The position numbers and the translations under genes were made by a program. Shown in pieces: positions 15,214-22,477 of a stretch of DNA of 64,000 bases. This DNA comes from Methylobacterium sp. Its GTDB lineage: Bacteria > Pseudomonadota > Alphaproteobacteria > Rhizobiales > Beijerinckiaceae. The notes under the pieces are model-generated. The model searched no databases and was not told the DNA's origin. It saw only the letters and a list, made by a program, of their open reading frames with translations. The DNA is taken from the NCBI GenBank assembly GCA_020252645.1, contig JADCCN010000002.1, positions 496,001 through 560,000 on the forward strand. Direction: 5' to 3'. Within the stretch, counting starts at the first letter, position 1. Each line of letters begins with the position of its first letter.

Positions 15214-15409
15214 ATCCCGCCTTCTCTTTAAGCACAGCCGCCCGAGGAACGCCATATTCCCGTGAGCAGAAAGCAACCAGCACGGTTTCCTCGCTGTTCG
15301 CGAACCGAAATTGGGCCTATAAGTCCGGAGGAGTGATTTGTTCCGCCTTTAAGCGCCTCGCGAGAGCCATTCGCCGGCTCTTTTTCGCACAGGGTCTTGT
15401 CGTCGCATC

Positions 15410-16912
15410 ATGTCGGTCTGTTCTGTTCCCCGTTTCGTGCGTCTTGGCCTTGGGCCGGCGCTTCTTGCTTTCGGATTGATGTCCGGCGCGGCTCAGGCGC
15501 AGGACACGATGGTTCCAACCCTCGTGGTCGATGCCGATTCCGGCGAGGTGATCGAGGCGAACATCGCCACGCGACCCTGGCACCCGGCCTCCACCACCAA
15601 GCTGATGACGGCCTATGTGGCCCTGCGCGCGGTGAAGACCGGCGCGATCACGCTCGATACCCCCATTGTCGTCTCCCCGCTCGCCTCCAGGCAGCGCCCC
15701 TCCAAGATCGGCGTGAAGCCAGGCCAGGAAGTGACGCTCGATAACGCGCTGAAGTTCCTGATGGTAAAATCCGCGAATGACATCGCGGTGGTGGTCGCGG
15801 AAGGCGTGGCCGGTTCGGTCGAGAATTTCGCGGCGATGATGAACCGCGAGGCGCGCCGCATGGGCATGCGTGAGAGCAACTGGGTGAACCCGCATGGCTG
15901 GGAGGATGACCGGCAATATTCCAGCGCCCGGGACCTCGCCGTTCTGGCCCGCGCGCTGCTGACGGAATTCCCCGAACACAGCGATCTCTGGGGCATCGGC
16001 GCGCTGAAACTCGGCAAACGCATCTACAACAACACCAACGGCCTGATGGGCCGTTATTCCGGCGCGATGGGCATGAAGACCGGCTTCATCTGCGCCTCGG
16101 GCTTCAACCTCGTGGGTGCGGCACAGCGCAATGGCCGCACGCTCATCGCCGTGGTTCTCGGCGCCTCGAATGGCGCGGATCGCACGCTGAAGGCGGCGCA
16201 ACTGCTCGATGCCGGTTTCAATTCGGGTCGCGGCTGGGGAGCGACCAACGGGCGCACGCTCGACACGCTCACCGCCAGCTTCGAAACAACCGCTCCCAAC
16301 CGGCGGCAGGAGATCTGCCGCAGGGGTGCTGCCCCCGCGAGCGAAACCGAGGATACCGGCTCCGCCATCGTGCAGGCCCATGTCGACAACCCCAGCGCGC
16401 TGGTGATGACGCAGCGCGCCCCCTCCGAGTCCATGGCTGTTGGTTCGCGCTCGGGAAATTCGATCCAGCTCGGGCCGCGCGCGACCTTCGAGCCGATCCC
16501 GGTCTATCTCGGCCGCGCGCCGGGAAGCACCGCCGTGGCGCGCCGGCCGGGCGTGCCGGCGGGGCGGCCGCAGGCAGCCGCCTTCGCGCCGCAACAGCCG
16601 CGTGCCTCGGGCGCGCCTCTGCAGCTTCCCGGGGCGATCACCGCACCGGCCCGGCTGAATGCCGGCACCCAGAGCCCCGGTGCGCAGGCGGCGATCTCGC
16701 CGGCGAACTCTCGCCCAGCGACCGTGGCTCCCGCGGCGGAAAGGAAGAAGCTCGCACCCCGGCCCAATCCCAATCCCAATTCCAAGGCCAAATCCAAGGC
16801 CAATCCCAAGGCCAATCCCAATCCCAAGGCTGATGCCAGGAATCAGACGCCGAAAACCACGGCACAGGCTCCCGCCCGGCAGCGCCCGGCCAATGTCAGC
16901 CGCCAGCCGTGA
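15410..16912 (+). CDS. D-alanyl-D-alanine carboxypeptidase (PBP5/6-like)
   Basis: Periplasmic serine peptidase that trims peptidoglycan side chains; 500 residues. A signal peptide covers residues 1-31 (cleavage near AQA-QD). The three penicillin-binding motifs are complete: Ser61-T-T-Lys64, Ser121-A-Asn123 and Lys223-T-Gly225. After the catalytic part (to about 290) there is a long low-complexity tail rich in Ala, Pro and Arg, ending with repeats of Asn-Pro and Lys-Ala (about residues 450-480). That tail is unusual and may bind cell wall. The stop overlaps the next gene by four bases (GTGA). Confidence 0.93.
   Translation: MSVCSVPRFVRLGLGPALLAFGLMSGAAQAQDTMVPTLVVDADSGEVIEANIATRPWHPASTTKLMTAYVALRAVKTGAITLDTPIVVSPLASRQRPSKIGVKPGQEVTLDNALKFLMVKSANDIAVVVAEGVAGSVENFAAMMNREARRMGMRESNWVNPHGWEDDRQYSSARDLAVLARALLTEFPEHSDLWGIGALKLGKRIYNNTNGLMGRYSGAMGMKTGFICASGFNLVGAAQRNGRTLIAVVLGASNGADRTLKAAQLLDAGFNSGRGWGATNGRTLDTLTASFETTAPNRRQEICRRGAAPASETEDTGSAIVQAHVDNPSALVMTQRAPSESMAVGSRSGNSIQLGPRATFEPIPVYLGRAPGSTAVARRPGVPAGRPQAAAFAPQQPRASGAPLQLPGAITAPARLNAGTQSPGAQAAISPANSRPATVAPAAERKKLAPRPNPNPNSKAKSKANPKANPNPKADARNQTPKTTAQAPARQRPANVSRQP
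16763..16830 (+). repeat. 6-bp tandem repeat coding an NP/KA-rich tail
   Basis: About eleven hexamer units alternating CCCAAT-like and CCAAGG-like within the carboxypeptidase gene. They encode alternating Asn-Pro and Lys-Ala/Lys-Ser pairs. Such runs change length by slippage, so tail length may vary between strains. Confidence 0.8.
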
Positions 16913-17808
16913 GTGAACCAACCCTCTTCAGGGATGCCGAACGCGCGCTCCGCATCGGCACTGGCCTCGCGCTCATCAGTGCCGCGCTCTATGGCGCGAA
17001 TGTTCCCGCCGCGCGCGTTGCCTCGCAGGCGGGCATGCCGGGCGCGGATCTCGTCGCCTGGCGGGCGGTGTGGTTCCTGCCGCTTCTCGCGATGCTCGCC
17101 TTTTTCGCACGCGAACGCCTGCGGCTCCTGCCCGGCGAGGCCGGCCCCACCTTGCGCCTCTCGATCAGCGCGAGCCTGACGGCGATCTTCTATCTCTCCT
17201 CGGTCGATCACCTGCCGGTGCCCATGGCCGTGGTGCTGTTCTACATGTTCCCGCTCTTCGTGATCCTGCTCGCCTCCCGCATCGAGGGCCGGCGCATCTC
17301 GCGGGTGCAGATGGGCGTGTTCGTCGTGGCCTTTGCAGGCCTGGTGACGGCGGTGGGGCCATCCCTCGCCGGGTTGTCGCTGAAGGGCATGCTCTTCGCG
17401 CTCGGCGCGGCCCTTGCCTGTGCCTACCTGTTCATCACCGCGAGCCACGTGCCGAATGCGCCGCTGCGGAACGCCTTCTGGACACAGGTCTTCATGGGGC
17501 CGCTTGCCTTTCTGTTCGCAGGGCTGCAGGGCGGGCCGGTGAACCCGACCATGGCGGTGAGCATCGCCCCCTTCGCTGTGGCGCTGGCCATGGGCGCCTA
17601 TGCGCTGGCCTATTGGCTGCAGCTCGTGGCCGCGCAGAAGATCAGCGCCGACCGCGCGGGGCTGCTGTTCCTTTTCGAGCCGGTCGTGGCCATCGCGATG
17701 GCCGGCCTGTTCCTCGGCGAGGTTCTCACCCCGGTTCAGGCCATCGGCGTGGGCTTGATCCTCGTGGCGCTTGCGGCCGAGATCCGCCTGGGCACCAGGG
17801 GGCCGTGA
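16909..17808 (+). CDS. EamA/DMT-family transporter
   Basis: A 299-residue inner-membrane protein with about ten helices arranged as two EamA repeats (first about 15-145, second about 155-290). Typical segments are ALYGANVPAARVASQAGMPG, VLFYMFPLFVILLAS and LFLFEPVVAIAMAGLFLGE. It uses a GTG start that overlaps the stop of the carboxypeptidase gene, so translation is coupled. It probably exports small metabolites or amino acids; the substrate is not readable. Confidence 0.9.
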   Translation: MSEPTLFRDAERALRIGTGLALISAALYGANVPAARVASQAGMPGADLVAWRAVWFLPLLAMLAFFARERLRLLPGEAGPTLRLSISASLTAIFYLSSVDHLPVPMAVVLFYMFPLFVILLASRIEGRRISRVQMGVFVVAFAGLVTAVGPSLAGLSLKGMLFALGAALACAYLFITASHVPNAPLRNAFWTQVFMGPLAFLFAGLQGGPVNPTMAVSIAPFAVALAMGAYALAYWLQLVAAQKISADRAGLLFLFEPVVAIAMAGLFLGEVLTPVQAIGVGLILVALAAEIRLGTRGP

Positions 17809-17820
17809 GGACGAAGCCCG

Positions 17821-18864
17821 ATGAGCGCGCGCGATCCGCTGGAGCCCATCCCGCTCACCATCCTCACGGGCTTCCTCGGTGCCGGCAAGACCACGCGCCT
17901 CAATGCCTGGCTGAAGGACCCGGCCTTCGCCGATACTCTCGTGATCATCAATGAATTCGGCGCCGTTGGTCTGGATCACCTGCTGATCGAGGAAGTGCAG
18001 GGCGACATGCTTCTGATGGCGGCGGGCTGCCTCTGCTGCACCATCCGGGGTGATCTCGTGGCGACCCTGGAGGATCTGCTCCGCCGCCGCGACAATGATC
18101 GCATCCGCTTCTTTCGGCGCGCGGTGATCGAGACGACCGGCCTCGCCGATCCGCTTCCGATCCTGCAGGCCGTGTTGCAGCACCCCTATCTTTCGAAGCG
18201 CTTCCGCATCGCTTGTGTGCTCACGCTCGTTGATGCCTTGCATGGCGCGGAGACGCTTCGCGCTCACGCCGAGGCGCGGCGGCAGGCGGCGCTCGCCGAT
18301 GCGCTGATCCTTTCGAAAACGGATATCGCCACGCCGGAAGCGCAGGCGGCGACCATGGCGGAGGCGCAGGCGCTGAACCCCTTCGCACCCTGGCTTGAAG
18401 CGCAAGCCGCCCTTCGGCCCGAGGCGCTTTCCACCCTCCGCTTCCGCCCGGAAAGGCTGGAGGATGCCGATCTTGTCGCCTGGCTCGGCGAGAACGAGGG
18501 TGTGAGTCATGGAGCGGACCATGTTCCGGGGCATGACCCCAACCGGCACGGAGCGGAGATCGAGGCCTTCGCACTGGTCTCGCCCCAGACGGTGAGCGAG
18601 GGGCAGCTCGCGGTCTTCCGCGAGGCGATGCGCCTGATGCTCGGGCCGAAGCTTCTGCGTCTCAAGGGCCTCGTGGCCATGGCGGATGACCCGGAACGGC
18701 CCATGCTCATCCATGCCGTGCAATCCGTGGCCGATCCGCCCCTGCGCCTCCCCCGCTGGCCCTCGCGCGACCGGCGCACGCGGCTGGTCGTCATCGCACA
18801 GGGCGAGGTGCGCCAGACCATCGAAGGTTTCTGGAAGGCGCTGACGAACACTTCTGGCGCCTGA
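17821..18864 (+). CDS. CobW-family GTPase (metal chaperone type)
   Basis: A 347-residue COG0523 protein. The P-loop is G17-FLGAGKT (17-24), the metal-binding CxCC motif is Cys70-L-Cys72-Cys73 (GCLCCTIRGDL), and a guanine-specificity motif SKTD follows; a CobW C-terminal domain occupies about 225-340. Such proteins load zinc, cobalt or other metals onto partners. It lies 12 bp after the EamA gene in the same operon. Neither cobalamin genes nor a recognisable Zur site are nearby, so the metal is undetermined. Confidence 0.92.
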   Translation: MSARDPLEPIPLTILTGFLGAGKTTRLNAWLKDPAFADTLVIINEFGAVGLDHLLIEEVQGDMLLMAAGCLCCTIRGDLVATLEDLLRRRDNDRIRFFRRAVIETTGLADPLPILQAVLQHPYLSKRFRIACVLTLVDALHGAETLRAHAEARRQAALADALILSKTDIATPEAQAATMAEAQALNPFAPWLEAQAALRPEALSTLRFRPERLEDADLVAWLGENEGVSHGADHVPGHDPNRHGAEIEAFALVSPQTVSEGQLAVFREAMRLMLGPKLLRLKGLVAMADDPERPMLIHAVQSVADPPLRLPRWPSRDRRTRLVVIAQGEVRQTIEGFWKALTNTSGA

Positions 18865-18910
18865 CGCATTTTCAGGTGGAGCGGCTTCCGGTTCGCGTCC
18901 GGAAAATGCG
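18865..18910. repeat. Half copy of the dual-hairpin element
   Basis: A 46-bp palindromic unit with a perfect 9-bp terminal inverted repeat (CGCATTTTC / GAAAATGCG) and the GTGGA...CCGGTT core of hairpin 1. It begins at the first base after the cobW stop codon and ends one base before the stop codon of the convergent acyl-CoA synthetase gene, so it fills the whole gap and could end transcription from both sides. Confidence 0.8.
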
Positions 18911-18911
18911 A

Positions 18912-20561
18912 TCAAGTCGGGCGCGGCTCCGAGGCAAGCCGGTCGCGCAGGATGCGGCGGATCACCTTGCCGGTGGTGGTGAGCGGCATCTCGTCGATGA
19001 AATGGATCTCGCGCGGATATTCATGCGCGGAGAGCCGCTTGCGCACATGTGCCCGGATGTCATCGGCCAGCGCCGGGCTCGGTTGTTGCCCCGGCCTCAG
19101 CACGAGGAAGGCCGTGACGATCTCCGTGCGCAAGGGGTCCGGCTTGCCCACCACGGCCGCGAGCGCCACCGCCGGGTGCTTGATGAGGCAATCCTCGATC
19201 TCCACCGGCCCGATGCGATAGCCCGCCGAGGTGATGACATCGTCATCGCGGCCGAAAAAGCCGATATACCCCTCGGCGTCGCGGAACCCGCGATCGCCGG
19301 TGGTCATCCAGTCGCCGATGAATTTTTCCTGCGTGGCTTCCGGCTTGTTCCAGTAGCCGAGGAACATCACCGGGTCGGGCCGGCGGATCGCCACCTGTCC
19401 CGGCTCCTCGGGATCACACATCGAGCCATCCTCGCGGATGACCGCCACCACATGGCCCGGAACGGGCTTGCCGATCATGCCGGGACGCATCACGCCCATC
19501 GCGCGTGAGGCCGAGAGCACAAGATTGCATTCGGTCTGGCCGTAGAACTCGTTGATCGGGAGCTTCAGCACCTCCCGCCCCCAATCGAAAGTCGGCGTGC
19601 CAAGCGATTCTCCCCCCGAGGCCAGCGTGCGGAGAGCGAGGCCGAAGCGCTCCATCGGGTTCTCCACGCTGCGCATCATCCTGAGGCCCGTGGGCGGGAT
19701 GAAGGCATTGCGCACGCCTGCGACGTTCAACATCGCAAAGGCGGCTTCGGGATCGAATTTCTGGAAGGCCCAGGCGACCACCGGCACGCCGAAATAAAGG
19801 CCCGGCAGCAAAACGTTGAGCGATCCGCCCGCCCAGGCCCAGTCACCCGGCGTCCAGAGCCGGTCACCGGGCTGCGGCAGGAAATCATGGTGCATCTCGA
19901 CGCCCGGCAGATGGCCGACCAGCACCCGATGCGCATGAAGCGCCCCCTTGGGGTGCCCCGTCGTGCCGGAGGTGTAGATCATCAGGGCGGGGTCGTCGGC
20001 ACGCGTGTCGCGGGTGGGGAAGCCTTCGGGTGCCCCTTCCGTGAAGCGCGCGAGCGCCACCGCCCCATCCGCCTCGCCATCCATGGAAAGAATGGTCTCG
20101 ACCGACGGCATAGCCGACCGAAGCGCCGCAAGACGGGCCGCGCCGGCGCGATCCGTCACGATAAGGCGCGCGCCGGCATCTGCCGCCCGGTAGGTGATGG
20201 CTTCGGGCCCGAACAGAACAGCCAGCGGCACGGCGATCGCGCCCAGCTTGTAGATCGCCATATGGGCGATGGGCACGAAGCGCCCCTGCGGCAGGAAAAT
20301 CGCGATGCGATCACCCGGGCCGAGCCCGGCCCGCGCGAAGGAAGCGGCCAGCCTTCCGGCCTGCTGCCGCATTTCCCCATAAGTGAATGTCGAAAGCGTG
20401 AATTCCGGCCCGACCTCGATGATGGCCGCGCGACCGGGATCACGTTCGGCCCATGCATCGCAGCAGACCCGCGCCATGTTGAGCCGATCCAGCGCCGGCC
20501 AGCGAAACCGCGCGCGGACCCTATCGTAATCGCCCGGCCCGGAAAGCAGTGAATCGCCCAT
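18912..20561 (-). CDS. AMP-forming acyl-CoA synthetase
   Basis: A 549-residue ANL-superfamily enzyme that activates a carboxylic acid through an acyl-AMP. The phosphate-binding loop is YTSGTTGHPKG (196-206), the hinge region is GRDDDVITSAGYRIGPVEIE, and the C-terminal catalytic lysine lies in LTTTGKVIRRILRD. The overall pattern (ACSM/benzoate-CoA-ligase-like, with GDWAWAGG and NEFYGQTECN) suggests medium-chain or branched acids rather than acetate. It stands alone, convergent with cobW and divergent from terC. Confidence 0.9.
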   Translation of the reverse strand: MGDSLLSGPGDYDRVRARFRWPALDRLNMARVCCDAWAERDPGRAAIIEVGPEFTLSTFTYGEMRQQAGRLAASFARAGLGPGDRIAIFLPQGRFVPIAHMAIYKLGAIAVPLAVLFGPEAITYRAADAGARLIVTDRAGAARLAALRSAMPSVETILSMDGEADGAVALARFTEGAPEGFPTRDTRADDPALMIYTSGTTGHPKGALHAHRVLVGHLPGVEMHHDFLPQPGDRLWTPGDWAWAGGSLNVLLPGLYFGVPVVAWAFQKFDPEAAFAMLNVAGVRNAFIPPTGLRMMRSVENPMERFGLALRTLASGGESLGTPTFDWGREVLKLPINEFYGQTECNLVLSASRAMGVMRPGMIGKPVPGHVVAVIREDGSMCDPEEPGQVAIRRPDPVMFLGYWNKPEATQEKFIGDWMTTGDRGFRDAEGYIGFFGRDDDVITSAGYRIGPVEIEDCLIKHPAVALAAVVGKPDPLRTEIVTAFLVLRPGQQPSPALADDIRAHVRKRLSAHEYPREIHFIDEMPLTTTGKVIRRILRDRLASEPRPT

Positions 20562-20668
20562 CCGATCCTCTGGAACAAGAGCTGCCCTGCTTTGGGCAAG
20601 AGCGCGGGCAAAATCAATCAGGCTTCAACTTTGTTTCGCTGGTGCAGCAATTTTTTTCGACAACGCCC

Positions 20669-20696
20669 TTGACGCCAGCCGCGGCTGCGCCATTTT
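20669..20696 (+). promoter_or_regulatory. Possible promoter of the TerC gene
   Basis: TTGACG (20669-20674), 16 bp, then CATTTT (20691-20696), about 100 bp before the TerC start. The -10 is a weak match. I looked for a yybP-ykoY manganese riboswitch here, common before TerC genes, and did not see its conserved loops. Confidence 0.3.
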
Positions 20697-20794
20697 GACG
20701 CTCACGGTGCCGGGCCCCTCTGGTGCGGGTTGTGTCCCGCGCGATGTCGGAACCAAGAACATTTTGTTTCTCCGGGCTCAAACTGGTAATCAAC

Positions 20795-21811
20795 ATGGAA
20801 CTTCTGATGAGCGGCTTCCTCGGGAAGCCTATCTGGATGTGGCTTGGCTTTCTTGCCATCATCATCGCTCTCCTCGCCTTCGATCTTGGCATCTGGCACA
20901 AGGATGACAAGGAGATGGGTGTGGTCGAAAGCCTCTGGCTGTCGGCTTTCTACATCGCGTTCGCCATGGCCTTCGGTGTCTATATCTGGTGGGCCTATGA
21001 AACAGGCCGCCTCGTGACCGAAGACGGCACGCATGCCGGCATCGCCTATTTCACCGGCTTCTTCATCGAGAAAGCGCTGTCGGTCGACAATGTCTTCGTC
21101 ATCTCGATGATCTTCGGCTTCTTCGCCATTCCGCGCAAATATCAGTATCGCGCGCTGGTCTGGGGTATCCTGGCCGTCATCGTCCTGCGCGGCCTGATGA
21201 TCGCGCTCGGCGCCGCGCTGGTGCAGCAATATTCCTGGGTGCTTTATATCTTCGGCGCGTTCCTCATTGCCACCGGCATCAAGATGCTCGTGGTTCCGGA
21301 AAGCGATCCCGATGTATCGAAGAACCCCGTCGTGCGCTTCCTGCGCAAGCATATGCGCGTAACCGAAAAGCTGCATGACCAGAAGTTCTTCGTGCGCCAG
21401 CCCGACCCGGCCACCGGCAAGGTCGTGCTGTTCGCCACGCCGCTCTTTCTGGCGCTGGTCGTCATCAACGTGGCGGATCTGATCTTCGCGGTCGATTCGG
21501 TGCCGGCGATCTTCGCGATCACCACCGACACCTTCATCGTCTACACCGCGAACATCATGGCGATCCTCGGCCTCCGCGCGCTCTATTTCGCGCTCGCGGC
21601 CATGGTCCATCGCTTCCAGTACCTCAAATATGCGCTGGCCATGATCCTGGTCTTCATCGGCCTGAAGATCTTCTGGAACGAGATGGTCGGCAAGCTGAAC
21701 CCCGCGATCTCGCTGGGCGTGACGCTGGCACTCATCCTCGGCGGCGTGCTCTACTCCTTGTGGAAGACGCGCAACGACCAGCCGGAATTGCACAACAAGG
21801 CGGCCGAGTAA
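20795..21811 (+). CDS. TerC-family membrane protein
   Basis: A 338-residue integral membrane protein of the TerC/Alx family, several of which export manganese or help metalate exported enzymes. The conserved acidic membrane motifs are present (EKALSVDNVFVISMIF and IFAVDSVPAIFAI), with about eight to nine helices. The ATG at 20795 puts MELLMSGFLGKPIWMW at the N-terminus; upstream starts lack family resemblance. It is divergent from the acyl-CoA synthetase gene and is followed by a clear terminator. Confidence 0.92.
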   Translation: MELLMSGFLGKPIWMWLGFLAIIIALLAFDLGIWHKDDKEMGVVESLWLSAFYIAFAMAFGVYIWWAYETGRLVTEDGTHAGIAYFTGFFIEKALSVDNVFVISMIFGFFAIPRKYQYRALVWGILAVIVLRGLMIALGAALVQQYSWVLYIFGAFLIATGIKMLVVPESDPDVSKNPVVRFLRKHMRVTEKLHDQKFFVRQPDPATGKVVLFATPLFLALVVINVADLIFAVDSVPAIFAITTDTFIVYTANIMAILGLRALYFALAAMVHRFQYLKYALAMILVFIGLKIFWNEMVGKLNPAISLGVTLALILGGVLYSLWKTRNDQPELHNKAAE

Positions 21812-21840
21812 TCTCGGCCCGCCTCCCGGCCAGAACAGGA

Positions 21841-21868
21841 GCCGCCCCCTCATCGGGGCGGCTTTTTT
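21841..21868 (+). terminator. Rho-independent terminator after the TerC gene
   Basis: An 8-bp GC-rich stem (GCCGCCCC / GGGGCGGC) with a six-base loop, followed by six Ts. It lies 30 bp after the TerC stop and before the end of the convergent Lrp gene. Confidence 0.9.
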
Positions 21869-21884
21869 CATTCCGGGCGCAGTC

Positions 21885-22349
21885 TCAGATCGGCAGGCTC
21901 AGATCGGCCTTCACCTCCTCTATCACGGCGTAGGACCGCGATTCCTTGACGCCGGGGAAGGTCAGGATCGTCTGCGTGAGGAGGAGGCGATAGGCCTCCA
22001 TGTCCTTCACACGGGTCTTGATGAGGTAATCGAACCCGCCGGCCACCAGATGGCATTCGAGAATCTCCGGCGAGGAGCGCGCAGCCTGCGCAAAGCGGGC
22101 GAAAACGTCCGGCGTGGTCTTGTCGAGGGTGACCTCCACATAGACCAGCAAGGCACGGTCCAGCATGCCCGCATCGAGATGCGCGTGATAACCCTTGATA
22201 TATCCTTCGCGCGTAAGGCGCTTCACCCGTTCGGTCGTGGCGGTGGGCGAAAGCCCGACAGTTTCGGCCAGAGCCACGGTGGAGAGCCGCCCGTCGCGCT
22301 GAAGGGCGCGGAGAATCTTCAGATCCGCGCGATCGAGTTCTGCTGTCAC
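21885..22349 (-). CDS. putR: Lrp/AsnC-family regulator of putA
   Basis: A 154-residue Lrp-type regulator: N-terminal helix-turn-helix (about 5-60; STVALAETVGLSPTATTERVKRL) and C-terminal RAM ligand-binding domain (about 65-150; CHLVAGGFDYLIKTRVKDM). It is divergent from putA, the usual position of PutR, which activates putA in response to proline in several alphaproteobacteria. Of two GTG codons, 22349 is preferred because GGAGA lies seven bases before it, whereas it would be too close to the GTG at 22355. The symbol rests on position and family, not on a decisive motif. Confidence 0.85.
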   Translation of the reverse strand: MTAELDRADLKILRALQRDGRLSTVALAETVGLSPTATTERVKRLTREGYIKGYHAHLDAGMLDRALLVYVEVTLDKTTPDVFARFAQAARSSPEILECHLVAGGFDYLIKTRVKDMEAYRLLLTQTILTFPGVKESRSYAVIEEVKADLSLPI

Positions 22350-22390
22350 TTTCACTCTCCAACGGCAAGATTATGACATTGAATCGCTGT

Positions 22391-22407
22391 TTGAAGACAT
22401 ATTTCAA
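22391..22407. promoter_or_regulatory. Candidate PutR operator
   Basis: Inverted repeat TTGAA-N7-TTCAA in the 128-bp AT-rich spacer between the divergent Lrp-type regulator and putA. Lrp/AsnC proteins bind AT-rich palindromes of about 15-17 bp, which fits. No second copy with good symmetry was seen. Confidence 0.4.
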
Positions 22408-22477
22408 TATGGAAACACACTCAACGCTCGTTTACGCTGTGAAACTCGCATAACAGACGAGATTTTCGAGAGACCCC

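Noticed and set aside
16763-16830. CRISPR-like or other non-coding tandem array
   Set aside because: Six-base units within a coding frame that encode regular NP and KA pairs; no spacers and no cas genes.
20562-20794. yybP-ykoY (Mn) riboswitch before the TerC gene
   Set aside because: Looked for because TerC genes often have one; the conserved loop sequences are not present.
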